Made by a program: the position numbers and the translations under genes | Shown: one piece after another, positions 25,007 through 38,545 of the stretch | Layout: each line of letters begins with the position of its first letter | Position numbering within the stretch: position 1 is the stretch's first letter | Notes under the pieces: generated by a model | What the model saw: only the letters and a program-made list of their open reading frames with translations | Told to the model about the DNA's origin: nothing | Database searches by the model: none | Assembly (NCBI RefSeq): GCF_016808335.1 | Contig: NC_053145.1 | Location: 27,725,120 to 27,789,119, forward strand | Length of the DNA stretch: 64,000 nucleotides | Direction of reading: 5' to 3' | DNA from: Panicum virgatum | Lineage: Eukaryota > Streptophyta > Magnoliopsida > Poales > Poaceae

Positions 25007-26730
25007 ATATACATACAATATTTTTCCCTTTTTTATGACTTGGGACTTTTCACCTACACTTTTCTGTACACTGGATGGATTTAGGATTCCATGAAGACTA
25101 ATCCAGTAATACTTACAAATATCAGCACTTGATATCCCGGAATCACTTGCGCATTGTTAGTAATTTTCTGTAATGCAGTAATATTGACCATCAGCATCTT
25201 GCAGGTCTTGCTCTATTTTTTTTTCAATGATCTTTTTTCAGAGTTTTACTGATTGCGGGATCATGTGGGCATGGCACCGCTTTCCGACTCTGGTACCTCG
25301 TGCACATGATAGTGATAGTACTTAACTTCACCAGGAGGGGGTTCCAAGTGAAGAGAAAGAGACCTCAAGTGTATTTTAAAATATTTTTTTGAAGGCTGCA
25401 CGATAAAGTTAATGATGACTAATATGTGTACATGTGTAGTCCTCACCTAACAACATATGTATATGTTTGATTCAGTAATCTAGAGAAGTCTTTTTATTTC
25501 TACATTATGCACTTTCTCCATTATTTTCTAGTAACACCTTTGTTCTTGCTTGGATTCAATAATAGGGAGATCCGGTTATTCAGTATTCTTTATGTACATC
25601 CAGTATTTCTTTTTCACATTTTTTGTGACTAACTTTTTCAGTTGTCCCAACTGATTAGGGCCAACAACATCAACCTACCATAGTCGGCCCAATCAGTCAG
25701 GTGGTTTGGGTTTTAGTATTCAACTCCGTTGCAATATGATTCATCTATTTGGATTTTAGTTTATATCAAGGTTAACCAGCCATACTCGTCCCAACTTATT
25801 AGAGCTAATCACGTCCACCGATCAAATTTGGTCCAACTGATTAGAGTCAATCACGTCAACCTGCCATACTCGTCCCAACTGGTTAGGCCCAATCACGTCA
25901 ACCTGTCATAATCATCCTAGTAATGCTTATGCATATGTAGATTCGGTAATCAATAGATCCAGTTAATCAGTATTCCACGTAGACCAATAATTGTTACAAA
26001 TTTGAGGGAGGATGGTTTTCTTTGAATTTCAGTAATTGGGATGTATATATAGCCCCTATGTGTTTTTATTTAAGTTACCGAGAGATTTGGGAAAAATATT
26101 CAGTTGATATCAGGACGTAGTAAACGAGAGCGTCTATTCAGTATTTTATGTAATATTTAGTAATTTCTTCAGTTATTTAGTATTTTATTCATCCAATAAA
26201 TCCATCATTTTTTTTGTGATCCAGTAATGCTAATGTAGATATCTTGTATTCAATAATCTAGAGCTACATTAATAAATATTTAGTAATTTAGTACTGCGTG
26301 TTCATCAACATTGTGTAGGGTACAATTTGAATATTCCAGTAATTTGAGAAATCATAGTAACTAGCTTGATAGATAAATTCAGTAATTTGTCGAATTTAAG
26401 GGAAGATTCAGTAATTTTTAATTCCCAATCTGCTCCACGGAGAAGAAAGCATGGGAGCCCCGCTGCCTTCTCTGCTCCCCATGTCGCTCTGCTCTGCCCT
26501 GTGTAACAGATAATGAACCATCTAGTAACAGATATAGATCTTGATGGTTAACACTAAAACTAGAAATAACGAAAATGACTGAACTGCATCAAAGCAAAAC
26601 AAGCGGAGAAAAGTTAGAACGTGAGTAGTAGCTCAATTACTAATCTCAAAGTTCAATGATGGTTCAGTAATTCCAATCACCAATTTGCTGGTTCAGTAAT
26701 TTCAATCACCAATTCTCCACGAGACCAAAA
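25007..26730. repeat. TTCAGTAAT-rich array, right part
   Basis: This continues 1909-3298 after the Tat element. TTCAGTAAT and relatives recur, for example near 25098, 25172, 25472, 26030, 26223, 26337, 26382, 26409, 26666 and 26693, in the same orientation as on the left. A sub-repeat at ~25770-25915 contains several copies of a CATACTCGTCCCAACT/AATCACGTCAACC pair. No gene was seen. Confidence 0.6.
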
Positions 26731-27603
26731 TTAGAACAAAATTAGATGGGGGTAGAGAGCTGTGGGAGATCAAAGAACTGAATTACAGAGGCAAAATATC
26801 AATTACTTCATAATCAAAACAAAATCAGAGAGATTAGGTGAACGGCGGAGAGCTGCTTGATTCGTAGCACACATCTTTTTTTTCTTGTAATTTTGATCCT
26901 CGTCGCAGCAGCATGGGCGGCCGTGCTGGCCTTGTACGGCCAGCCGACCACGTCCCCCGTGCAGCAGCAGCCTGGCAGGTAGCCTCCGCCGCCGGCATGC
27001 TCCTAGCACGCGCCCGCGCCGTGCGGCCACAAACCCTGCGAAGCAGCACCCCCGCCCCGTGCCTGCACCTCGCACGCGCGAGCCTGGCCTGTGCGGCCAC
27101 CTCCGACGCGGCGCGGTACATGCCGCCTACCTGCTTCTCGCGCGGGACACCGCCGGCCCATGCGGCTGCCTCCCCTACTCCGCAGCACCCACGCGCCGCC
27201 GCCGTCTCCAGCCCCACGCGACCAAGCCCCGCGCTCTGCCGCCCTCGCCGGCCTTGCGCGCCGCCGCTCTCGCTGCCCCTACACGCCGTCAATCCGGAGA
27301 GGTGCGCCCTTGGGGCTTGCTGCGCCGCTGGCCTTCTGGCCCTGTGCGCCGCCTCTCCCGCCGGCCCGCATGCCGTCGATCCGCGGAGGCCTCGCGCACA
27401 GCCGCGGATTCCGCTCCCTTCGGCCCATCACTAGCGCGCCGCCGCGGCCTCCGGCCCCGCCGCAGCCTCTGGCCCCTGCTCGCTCGCTCAACCCGCTTCG
27501 CACTCGCCTGCGTGTGCCGCCCTGCTGGCCCCGCGCGCTGACGATTCAGGGTGGTCTCGCACTCGCCGCTCGCCGCGCTCGCGGCTCGTGCTCGCCGGAG
27601 GCA
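26731..27603. other. GC-rich sequence flanking MULE-1
   Basis: From ~26905 to 27600 the sequence is strongly GC-rich and open in several frames on both strands, as grass GC-rich DNA often is. No domain, splice pattern or codon preference singled out a real gene. It could be an old captured gene fragment. Confidence 0.35.
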
Positions 27604-27612
27604 GAAGCTGGA

Positions 27613-27956
27613 GAGTCTTTTACTTTTTTACCATTATAACGAAATATACTCATCAGATTGTTATCTTTAGAAGACAACCTACATCTATAGCAGTAGAGAG
27701 AAGTTTAAATTACATATTTACCACCTTTACGCATGTGGTAGACACGGTGGCATGCCACGCGAGTGCCGAGTCAGCAGCGCCCACACGCCATGCTCCTACC
27801 ATTACTGAGCAGTGGGCCCAACCCGCCGCCGCTAACCCTAAGCCATTCGGCCCCGCGCCACTGTGCCGGATTCCTCTTCTTCCTCCTCCTTCCCTGCCCG
27901 ACCAGAGCGCCGCTGCCGCGCCTCCAGCTGCCCACCCCCGTCCACGCACAATGATG
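27613..27956 (+). repeat. Left terminal inverted repeat of MULE-1
   Basis: It begins GAGTCTTTTAC and matches the reverse complement of 41711-42044 nearly throughout, with a ~12-base insertion around 27740 relative to the right copy. The outer 130 bases are AT-rich, the inner part GC-rich. Confidence 0.9.
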
Positions 27957-30781
27957 GCCGCATCTGGTGACCTTGGTGGCCTGCGGTTGTTCCTTCCTCA
28001 ACGGATCAAAGGAACGTACCCTTAACTCACCGGCTATTCACCCATATGCAATGTGCATTAGGCTTAGGGTTAGGGGCCATGGACGCTATTCTTTTGTCTT
28101 GCGCCTAAATTGATCGTTTTCCATTGTTACGTAGGCTTGTGATGTAGTGGGTAGAGGAGGCCATAGCGCAATGGATAGCAGTGGATGCCCTCCTTGGTAA
28201 GTGATTACTGAACCGAGCTCTGTAGGATGAATTGGATGAGTTGAGTAGCGTCTAATTCATCATTTCTTTGATTTTTGCCCTGATGCCAGGATCGATCCTG
28301 GCAATGCGTTTAGACTAGTCATTAAGGTTGCTAAATTCATTGCTGATGGCGAGTATGGACTAGTTGAAATGGCAGAGCAGGATCATGAGATTTGGTTGGA
28401 TAGGAATTGTCAGTACAAACTAGCCCAATTTCACGAGGACCTATCAACAAAGATAATCTGGGGGCCATCTCAAACACTTTCAGTGTGGGTTCTTGACCAA
28501 GAAACTGGGTCTGAGTGGAAGATTAGGAGGGATGAGCACTTTGTCCAGATGATTAAGGAAAGATGGGATGAGAGGGTGGCTGTTATTGCAGTAGATGTTG
28601 TGAGGAAGGATGGGTATACTGAAAAAGCTAGCTCTAGTGGTTCAAAAGTTAGATGTTTCTCTAGTGTCACTAGTGATCGTAATGGAGGGCCTAGTGTTGT
28701 GGTAGATGATGCTAAAGGTTGTGGTGATACATGCAGTACCCCACAACAAATACCTAGTGATTTTCCTGTACCAGTTGATTGGAGTACTCTAACAATAATA
28801 GGGCAGGCTGATGATGATGGAGCAGCCAAAGCAGTTGTTGATGAGGACAAGCTTTATGAGGCAATGGGTTTCAAAGATTTAGAGCCAACACCAGATGAAG
28901 GTACACAAGAGGTGCCCATACCAGGAATGTCAGCAGAGATGCAGGCTGACATGACTAATGCAGCTGTTAATGTTGATGACACTGTTGATGAAGAACCAAT
29001 GCATGAATGGGATAGGGATAATCCAGATATGAGTGTTGGCACATTGTATCCAAGCATGAAAGAGTTTAGGCTAGCTGTTAGGCAGCATGCTATAGTGCAT
29101 AAATTTGAGTATGACACTGAGCATTCAGACAAAGATAGGTTCAGGGCTAATTGTTCTGCTGTTGGCTGCCCATGGAAAATTAGAGCTAGAACACAACATG
29201 ATAGCAGTGTCAAGGTATAATTTATTTGGAAGTACAATTTAATAAATTGCTGAGCTAATTTTTGTCTTATTTTACTGAGATCATTACTGACTTTTTTTGT
29301 TTTCAAAATTGCAGATACAGATCAATGAGGGTGAGCATATTTGTGCATCTACTCAAAGGGTTGTAAGCAAGATGGTCAATATAGGCTGGGTGGCAGAGAG
29401 AGCAATCCCACTTCTGATGAAAGATCCACAAATAGGGCCAAAACAACTCCAATAAGAACTGCTGTATAAGTACAAGATTGAGATACCATATCAGACAGTG
29501 TACAATGGCAGGCAGAGAGCAGCTGATAAGCTTTTTGGTAAGTGGGATGATTCTTTTGATTGGCTGTATAGGTTTAAGGCAGAGATAGAGATGAGATCTC
29601 CTGGGAGTGTTGTAGAGATAGATACTGTCACTGATCCTAATGATGGAAAAATTAGGTTTAGTAGATTCTTCTGTGCATTCAAGGCTAGTATAGATGGGTT
29701 TGTCAATGGCTGCAGGCCTTACTTGAGTGTAGATTCCACTGCTCTGAATGCCATGTGGAATGGCCATATGCCTACAGCCTTAGGTTTGGATGGCCACAAC
29801 TAGATGTTTCCAGTGGCATTTGGATTATTTGAATCAGAGACAAAGGAGAATTGGGCCTGGTTTATGGAACAACTTAGGAAGGCCATTGGACCTATGGATA
29901 AGCTAGCCATTTGCACAGATGCATGTAAAGGGTTGGAGTCAGCAGTGAAATTAGTGTTTCCAAATGCTGAGATGAGAGAATACTTTAGACACTTGATGGA
30001 GAACATGAAAAAATAGTACAGTGGTGATGTGTATGGCAAAAACATGTGGCCTGCAGCTAGAGCATATTCAGCACACAAATTCAAGTATTTTTTTGATAAA
30101 GTTTTGCAAGCTAGTCCAGATGTACAGAACTGGCTTAAAGCACATCATCCATATTTGTGGGCTAGAAGTAAATTTTCAGATGACATCAAGTGTGACTATA
30201 TCAACAATAATTTGGCTGAATGCTGGAATGCATGGATCAAAGAGCACAAAGATCTACCTGCCCATTGCATGGCAGATGCAATAAGAGAGAAGATCATGAC
30301 ATTATTTGCTAAAAGGATAAAGATTTCTAGAGCTATGTTACCTGGCATTCTTCCTGGCATCATCCATCAACTCAATGCAGCCTCAAGGGGAATAGGACAC
30401 CTTACCATTTCCAAGGGTCACCCAGACCAGGCTGAGGTTATAGAAATATACAAGGATGAAGAAGTTAGAAGGCATGTGGTGTACTTAGTCCAGAAAGTAT
30501 GCACTTGTAGGCAGTGGCAGATAACTGGCCAACCATGTCCACATGCCTTAGCTGTGATTACTAGCACCAGACAACTAGACATTGGGCAATATGTTGACCA
30601 GTACTTCTCAGTTCAGAAATTCTAAGCAGCATATGATGGCATAATTCCCAACATAACAGATAGGACCCAGTGGCCTGAGGTGGACAAAGGGTTCAAACTG
30701 TACCCTCCATGTCAGAAGAAGAGGGCATGTGGAAGGTTGAGAAAAAATAGAATTAAGTCTGCAAAGGAGACATCGGGTAAG

Positions 30782-31307
30782 TGTTGGCAGTCGATAACGA
30801 TGGTTTCCACCGCCAACGCTCCGCCTGATTTCATGAAATGTAGGCAATAACCATGCCATAACCATTATTACTAAGGAGTTCCACAAGTTTTGGTGTTTAT
30901 TTGATCTTAGGGATGACATATCCAAATTTGACCCAAAACGGACACTGTTTGGATCGGAAGGCCCGAATCCGGCTGACCGGCATACTTTCGGTGGAATCTT
31001 GGTATGAGATTTTACCAGAGTCACATAGAGGGAGAATCCAAGCCATCCCAATGGGCTATATCAAGAAATGCACAACTTGGACCCGGAAGGCTTGGACCCA
31101 TATCAAAAAGCGAAGCCAACCTGGGCCATGGTCAAGTGTTCAGCAAACACCCTACCCTGAAGAACCGATGCCTGGAGGAGATCAGGACCGTCCCACGGAA
31201 AACCAGTGCCACGTGATGGCAAGGGTAGGTCGGCCGGCCTAGGCTAGGCCGCCCGGCCCCACTCTGTGCGCTTGCGGAGTAATTCGTTAGGCTAAGGAGT
31301 GTCAACA
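30782..31307 (+). repeat. 5' LTR of the Athila element (internally deleted)
   Basis: Compared with the 3' LTR, it lacks segments equivalent to ~38922-39028 (about 107 bases) and ~39137-39999 (about 863 bases). The second removes the TATA box. The second junction has CTCTG at both breakpoints, the first only CC. Confidence 0.88.
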
Positions 31308-31314
31308 AGCTTTC

Positions 31315-31332
31315 TGGCGCCGTTGCCGGGGA
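31315..31332 (+). other. Primer-binding site, Athila type
   Basis: TGGCGCCGTTGCCGGGGA lies seven bases after the 5' LTR. It is the site commonly seen in Athila elements, usually assigned to tRNA-Asp. Confidence 0.85.
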
Positions 31333-31359
31333 ACGGTAGCAACACTAGTACTAGAGCTT

Positions 31360-32280
31360 TTCAGCTGTACACTTATCCATCCATCCATCTTTCCACGTGG
31401 AGTTTCCTCCTAGTTATCCGGCAGTTCCATACCGCGAGTATATGGAACCGTCTCCATCCTGCCATCGCATCCTGTCTGATGGCTATGAGATCTTTCCCAG
31501 TCTCGTAGCCATGGTTCGTGCATCACCCTTCTCTGGTAGAAGAGACGAATGCCCCTACGCTCACTTGCAAGAATTCGAGGAGAACTGCTCTCTCCTTATC
31601 ATACCCGGGATGAACTAGAACACCTTGCGGTGGAAGCTATTTCCATTCTCTCTGACGGAAAGGGAGAAAACCTGGTACTATCGGACTGCAGTGAGAGTTG
31701 GAGGAGATTGGATTCAGCTGAAGGATGAGTTTTGTCTGTTCTTTTTCCCTATCTCCAAGGTGATACCGCGTCGCAGACAACTGCTCACTTTTGAGCAAGG
31801 CGACAATGAATCACTTGGGGTAGCGTGGGCGCGATTCTCGCATCTCACGACCTCAGGTCCCCCTCACAAGATTTCTAAGGAGATGTTGATGCAACACTTC
31901 ATTTACGGCCTTAACCCGGAAAGTGAGCGTTTCTTAAACCTCACCTCCGAGGGATCGGTCTTCTATAAGACAGCAGTTGAAGTTAGGACCATTGTAGAGA
32001 AGGTCCTCAACTCTACTGCTTACACCGATGTCTTTGACGACCCTCCTGAGCTAGAAGTTCCGCCCACTGAAAGGCAGCCACTCCACATCCTTTCCGTTGT
32101 TTCCTCTCCACCTCCACCACACATAGAGGAAGTCACCGAACCACCCAAGTCCTCAGATCATGAGCCACTCCTTGAAGAATTGCCCATGTTCATACCTGAC
32201 CTCTTTTCAGAGGAAGAGTACATTGAACTCGGTCATGTTTCAAACATGCCGAAGGAACATAAGTGCATCTGCTCACGATA
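31360..32280 (+). pseudogene. Athila gag
   Basis: The frame includes the typical Athila gag stretch LKLFPFSL-like (here WKLFPFSLTEREKTWYY, ~31628-31680) and a capsid-like helical region to ~32030, then a Pro/Glu-rich tail. A stop at 31616-31618 (after IPGMN) and the lack of a convincing start break it. No zinc knuckle was found. Confidence 0.75.
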
Positions 32281-32439
32281 AGAGGCGTTCATTCCTGAAG
32301 CCACCTCGCAGATTGAGGGTCTTTCTGTGATTATGAGCCAGGAATGGACAGAAGAAGCGGAATCTTGCGGTAGTATCATCCAGATCTACCGTAATCCCAG
32401 ACTTCTCTTCTGCGCTATTGGGGACACCTGCCGGCCACA

Positions 32440-35400
32440 ATAGGCCTTTTACAACGCAAGGGTCGGGGTGAACGCAATGTCCAGAGCTCTGGTAGACCAT
32501 ATCTTACCCAAGCAGCCCTTGACCCTGTCTCGTAAGCACCTGAAATGGATCGACGGCCAGATCGTGGAGAGTCGAGGTATTCTCCGAGTGATTCCATTCA
32601 TGATGGCAACCAACAAGAACTACCTAGACTTCCACATCTTCGATATCCCTGAAGGTGTAGAGTTCCTCTTAGTTGGAAGGCCAATAGAGCCTCTCGTCAA
32701 CCCCAACAGAGACCGAGCCACGCTCGAGGTTAAGGGTCGCAGAGACATCATCCCGGTCAGCTTAGTGCGTTCTTGCAAAACCATTGCAGAAGCTAGACCG
32801 GAGCAAGACCCACTAGAAGAGGCCGTGTGCACCATCCAGGAAGGGCAAATTCAACCCTCCCTCGATGACGATGCCACTCATTTCACCCAGGAGCTAGAAC
32901 CGGACGGCCAGAGTAAGCTGGATGGAAAGGAGCCACCGCAACCTTCTCTCCCAGAGCTGAAGCCGCTACATCCTGGATTGAAGTACGCCTTTCTTCACAA
33001 CAACAGAGCCACGCCAGTCATCATCAGCGATAAGCTGACGGAGAGTGAGATTCGGTGGCTCGATGCAGTTCTGGAGAAGTACTGATCCGTCATCGGGTAC
33101 TCTCTGCAGGACTTGAAGGAGATTAGCCCCAATCTGTGTACCCATCGCATCCCCATGGAACCGGACCATAAGCCATCGAGAGAGCACCAGCGACGGCTTA
33201 ATGATGCGATGAGGGAGGTAGTCAAGAATGAGGTTCTGAAGTTACTGCACGCAGGTATCATATACCCCGTGCAAGATAGTGAATGGGTTAGCCCAGTTCA
33301 AGTCGTCCCAAAGAAGGGAGGCATGACAGTGGTCCAGAATGAGAGAAATGAGCTCATACCTCAGAGGACCGTTACTGGTTGGCGAATGTGTATCGACTAC
33401 CGGATGCTTAACAAAGCTACCGGTAAAGATCACTTCCCACCGCCCTTCATTGATGAAATGCTTGAACGGCTAGCCAAGCATTCCTATTTCTACTACCTTG
33501 ATGGCTATTTTGGTTATCATCAAATACCTATATGGCTATATGACCAGAATGGCACATCCTTCACCTGCCCATATGGCACGTTCGCTACCGACGAATGTCC
33601 TTTGGTATCTGCAACTCACCCGCTTCTTTTCAGCAGTGTATGATGGCGATCTTCTCTGACTTGATCGAGGATATCATGGAAGTTTTCATGGATGATTTCT
33701 CGATCTATGGAAAGAGTTTTGATGAATGCCTTGAGAACTTGGATAAAGTTCTCAAGAGATGTCAAGACATGCACTTGGTCCTTAATTGGGAAAAGTGCCA
33801 TTTCATGGTGAGAGAGGGGATTGTCCTCGGACATAGAGTGTCCGAAAGAGGGATAGAAGTGGATCTGGCAAAGATAGAGGTGATCGAGCAATTGCCACCC
33901 CCGACGAATGTCAAAGGGGTGAGAAGTTTTCTGGGCCACGCTGGCTTTTACTAGAGATTCATCAAGGATTTCTCCCGTATAGCCCGACCCTTGACAAATC
34001 TCCATGCCAAGGATGCCCCTTTCAACTTCGATGACGATTGCCTCCTAGCCTTCTATACCCTCAAGAAGGCACTCGTTACCGCACCCATCATACAACCCCC
34101 CGATTGGAGTCTTCCTTTCGAGATTATGTGCGACGCCAGTGACTATGCCGTCGGAGCAGTGCTCGGTCAGTGCAAGGATAAGCAACACTATGCCATATCT
34201 TATACCAGTAAGACACTGACCGGCCCCCAGCTCAACTATGCGACAACGGAGAAGGAACTTTTGGCCGTGGTCTTTGCCATGGACAAGTTCAGGTCCTACT
34301 TGGTTGGTGCTAAAGTGATAGTGTACACGAATCACACTGCACTTAAGTACCTACTCACCAAGAAGGACGCTAAGCCACGACTCATCCGTTGGATTCTGCT
34401 CCTTCAAGAGTTCGATCTTGAAATAAGGGACAAGAAAGGAGCAAACAATTGTGTGGCTGATCATCTCTCCCGGATGCAAATCCAAGGATCGGATCTTCCG
34501 ATCAATGATTATCTGAGAGATGATACTCTCCTAAAGGTCACCTCATCGAGTCCATGGTACGCTAACCTGGTGAACTTCATGGTGACCGGATACATACCTC
34601 CAGGAGAAGACAAGAAGAGGCTTATTCACCTCAGCAGATTCCACCTTTGGGACGACCCTATCTATTTAAGGTCTGTGCCGATGGTCTACTTCGTCGTTGT
34701 GTCCCACTTTGTGAGACCCGGAGGATTCTTGAGCGTTGTCACTCCTCACAGAGGACATTGCGGAGCATTCCATACCCAAGCAAAAGTTTGGCAGAGTGGT
34801 TTCTTCTAGCCAAACATGTATGGAGACGCCAAAGAATTCGTCCGGCATTGCCCGAGATGTCAGAAGCACGGGAATATCAACTCCCGGGATGCTATGCCCT
34901 TGCAGAGTAACCTTCAAGTGGAAATTTTCGATGTATGGGGAGTAGATTTCATGGGTCCCTTCCATATGTCAGAGCAGTGCGAGTACATCTTGGTGGCTGT
35001 GGACTACGTGTCCAAATGGGTAGAAGCACTTCCTTGTGTTGCGACCGACCCAAGGAGCTCCAAAAGAATGTTCCAGGAAACAATGTTCCCACACTTTGGA
35101 GTTCCACGAGTCGTGATTAGCGATGGAGGCTCACACTTCATCGATAAAACCTTCAAGAAGTGCCTCAGCAAACTTGGACTACACCACCGGGTTGCTACTC
35201 CATACCATCCCCAAACAAGTGGTCAGGCAGAAATGTCTAAGAAGCAAATCAAAAACATTCTGCAAAAGACCATAAATACAATGGGGAAGGGATGGAAGAG
35301 AAAATTACCTGAGGCAATTTGGGCATATCAGACAGCTTTTAAGACCCTGATAGGGATGACTCCATACCAACTGGTTTATGGCAAGGCCTGCCATCTTCCA

Positions 35401-35829
35401 ATTGAGCTAGAATTCAAGTCCCATTGGGCAATCAAGAGGTGGAATATGGACCTCCAATCAGCTGGAATTAAGCGACAGATTCAATTACCTAAATTGGATG
35501 AGTGGAGGGAAAAAGCATACCATAGCTCCAAGTTATACAAGGAGCGTACGAAATGTTGGCACGATAAGCGGATCAAGATCAAGCAGTTCAAGGCAGGGTA
35601 TAAAGTACTCCTCTTTAACTCTCGCATACGATTGTTTGGTCATGGTAAGCTTAGAAGTAAGTGGGAAGGCTCTTACTTAGTGCTTGACGCCACCGATCAT
35701 GGCGCGGTGACCCTCCAAGATGATGACGGGAACACTTTCAAAGTTAATGGTCAAAGATTAAAAGTGTTCCTAGAACAAGAAATGCCAGAACTCGAGGAAG
35801 TAGACGTCTTCGAGCTTTCCGAGATATGA
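32440..35829 (+). pseudogene. Athila pol: protease-like region, RT, RNase H, integrase
   Basis: A long frame (32468-33085) covers the protease-like/linker region. RT follows (MCIDYRMLNKAT at ~33390; catalytic pair in VFMDDFSIYG at ~33690), then RNase H ([13 protein letters not shown] ~34130; [11 protein letters not shown] ~34330). The integrase has a CPRCQKHGN half zinc finger (~34850) and a DDE core (GVDFMGPFH ~34945; [12 protein letters not shown] ~35120; E in GQAEMSKKQ ~35230). Stops at 33083, 33952 and 34807 and a frameshift near 33600 break it. It has one RNase H domain only, as expected for Athila and unlike the Tat element. Confidence 0.85.
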
Positions 35830-36230
35830 CAAATCTCGTCTATGGTCCTCGCCAGACCCGAAACTGGCCTTATCATAGGTTAGAACCCTTCTCTTCTTCC
35901 CTTCCTACCCCTGGGAAAACCACCCCAAGATTTGAGTCCTACGCTTCACGAGAGAACCTCTGCCAGAAGATCGGGGCCCACACTTTAGAGTGTGGGGCCA
36001 GCCGGCCTTGCTTGGGCCGGCCGGCCCTGTGCAGGCCGCCTGGCCTCCCCCGGACATGTTCCGAAGAGCTGTTGCACGGCAACGCTCCTCATGGTGTGAA
36101 CGTTCTGCTTCTGGGGAGCTGCTCCGATCAGGGTTGATTTAAGTCGGGAGGCTTCTTCCTCCTTGCCATTCCACTCGCTTCCTGCAAACCCAGACATTGG
36201 CCACCAAATCTTGAGCCTAGATCACATCCA

Positions 36231-37074
36231 TGGCATCTCAATCCTCGCCCAGAACTCCGCAATCTGTAGCCACGAACAGCTCCACCCCTTCCGCTCCATC
36301 CAAGAAGATCCAGAGTCAAAGTTCAGACTACAGCCTCCGGATCATCGAGCCAATTCCCATGGCTGATACCCTCGCGTCACCGCTTGGCCAGTAGGCCACC
36401 ACCAGGGCCAGCCGGCCTAGGGGAGGCCGCCCGGCCTTCCCCTTGCGCCGGTCGTCCCCAGCTCACGCGGCATCGCGCTCCAGAAGCCCTGCATCAAGGG
36501 GCAATGGGAGGATTGGTGCGCGTACTCCTAGACAGCCAACAATAGGGGTTTTCTCCCCATGGAGGGCCATCGGGAAGCGTCTCGTGATGTCAACCTCCGG
36601 CGGCCACGTGATGCAAGTCGCCGCCCTCCAGGTGGTGATGCCTAAGTCCCCGGAGTATTCTCTGGCCAGCCCGAGTCCGCCACGCGTTCATGTGGTTAGA
36701 CGGAAGGTCGGCCGCGGGAAAGAGCTGTGCCCGCCGTTGGATCAGGAGGAGAGGGAATCAATTGACTCCAACTCGGGATCGGTGTGATGGTTCAGATCGC
36801 CACCACCGATCCGGGGCCCTCCGGAGGTCTACGCTTACACGGACAGCGACGATGAGGAGGAGGAAAGAAGCGACATCGCCGCACTCCGTGGCTCGCTGCT
36901 CTTAAACTCCGGCTCAACAATATGGATGAGCGGGTGGTAGAGTTCGAGATCGACCGGATGGATCTAGATGACAAGGTGGACACGCTGCGCACGGCCGTTT
37001 ATTCAAAGATCAAATGCCTTGCAAAGGCTACCGGGAACGAGGAGCTTTACCGAGCCCCCGACCCGAGGGACTAG
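36231..37074 (+). pseudogene. Extra reading frame downstream of Athila pol
   Basis: An ATG at 36231 opens MASQSSPRTPQSVATNSS. The Ser/Pro/Arg-rich frame can be followed to an acidic patch (YTDSDDEEEERSD, ~36836) and, after a frameshift near 36905, a helical C-terminus (ERVVEFEIDRMDLDDKVD) closing at TAG 37072. In-frame stops occur at ~36394 and 36785. Athila elements commonly carry an additional frame here, sometimes called env-like. I see no signal peptide or membrane segment, so no entry function is supported. Confidence 0.5.
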
Positions 37075-38545
37075 ATCTAGATAGGGAGGATTAGAATAAA
37101 CAGATTAGGTGTAGGTGCTATTTTATTTCCCTTATTTTGTTTCCCTTCTTCAGCACCTTAGTTTATTTTGTTTAGAAAATTTTGAATTGAATAAAATAAA
37201 TTTTCCCCCATGTCATGTTTATAGTTGGGACACACTTGTGTGCCAACCACACCCCTGTTATCACATTCTGCGAAGCACCCATGAATTTGCAGCATACACA
37301 ATGAATGGAGAGCACCAGAAAAAGTTGAGTGCATTTCGCTTCAGGAATGGCCGGGAGGCCCAATTTGTGCCGACCGGCATATCAATTTTGCGATCTGCTG
37401 CAACACCCAACGGAATTGTGACACACGCAGCACAACAGACATATTGCAACAGGCCGTTTGCAAAACGGTGGAGGATTAGGCCGCCCGGCCTAAGTTTAGG
37501 CCACCCGGCCCCATTGTCAGCGAAACGCCGAGATCTTTCTTGTGCTGCAGGTTTGCAACTCCTATAGCTTACTTCTCTAAAAGATCAGTTCAATTTGTGT
37601 CTGGTTTAATACAAACTAAAATTTGAACAAGAACTTAGAGAAAGATGAAATCATTTCATGACAATCAACACATGCCTAAGTTTTATTTCTAATGCAAGTA
37701 TTTACATGCCTTTGGAACTCAACTATGTTAGGATCATTGGATCTTCTGCTTATTGATTCTTATGATACTTTGAACAGAGATCATGCTCATCCTAATTCAA
37801 GGATTTGGAGGAATTTGTTTTGAAAATAAAATCCTGGCAACTCTCAGTTGCTCAACCACTACCACCACCACATACATGAGAGTAGTTCCATGATTCCACA
37901 TAGCTATCTTGTACATTTTGAGCTCGTTTAAACTCATTGCCTCATAAGTGTGTTATGTACATTTCGTACTTTGGCCATACACGTACACAGTATCAATCAC
38001 TGTCCGTCATGATCAATCATACAAAAGCTCATCATCCCCCTGAAACAAAAGGAAAACAAGTAAAGTGAGTCATCATGCTCATGGATCCTTGTTCAAAAAA
38101 AGGGAAGATGATAAGAGCAAAAATATAGATGACAGACAAGTATTAATGTTTACACTAGCACATGGTCAAAATAGTTTAATGGCATAACTACTTAGAGACA
38201 TTTTGTTTGAACCTGCAAGATAAATGGAAAAAGATTAGCATATGCCTATGTCATACAGAAGAGAGAAATTACCTTTGAGAGAATCATATACCATGAGCAT
38301 CTAGAGTTTGCCTTATTTCGAAAATCTAAAAACCCTCCAAACTCCAAGAAAGGGGACTTGCATTGATTTGTGTGATGAGTTCTGAGGGTCAATAGATAGA
38401 AGTGAAGATGTTAGCCACCTGGAATCCAAGGTATGCAAAGAAAGCTAAGAAATAACACTTATGCATAGTTTGAGTTCATGAAACCAGTCTTCGCTCTTTT
38501 CTCGACCTTATTGCTCGGGGCGAGCAAAGTCTGGCTGTGGGGGTG
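37075..38545. other. Athila 3' non-coding region
   Basis: About 1.47 kb without a supported gene, AT-rich, ending in the purine-rich GCTGTGGGGGTG immediately before the 3' LTR (candidate polypurine tract, ~38534-38545). Confidence 0.5.

Noticed and set aside
26803..27639. Long open frames around 26.8-27.6 kb
   Set aside because: Multiple frames on both strands stay open because of GC richness. There is no splice pattern or recognisable family, so none was called.
35830..37074. Envelope gene in the Athila element
   Set aside because: No signal peptide, membrane segment or conserved envelope motif was seen, and the frame is broken. Reported only as an extra reading frame.
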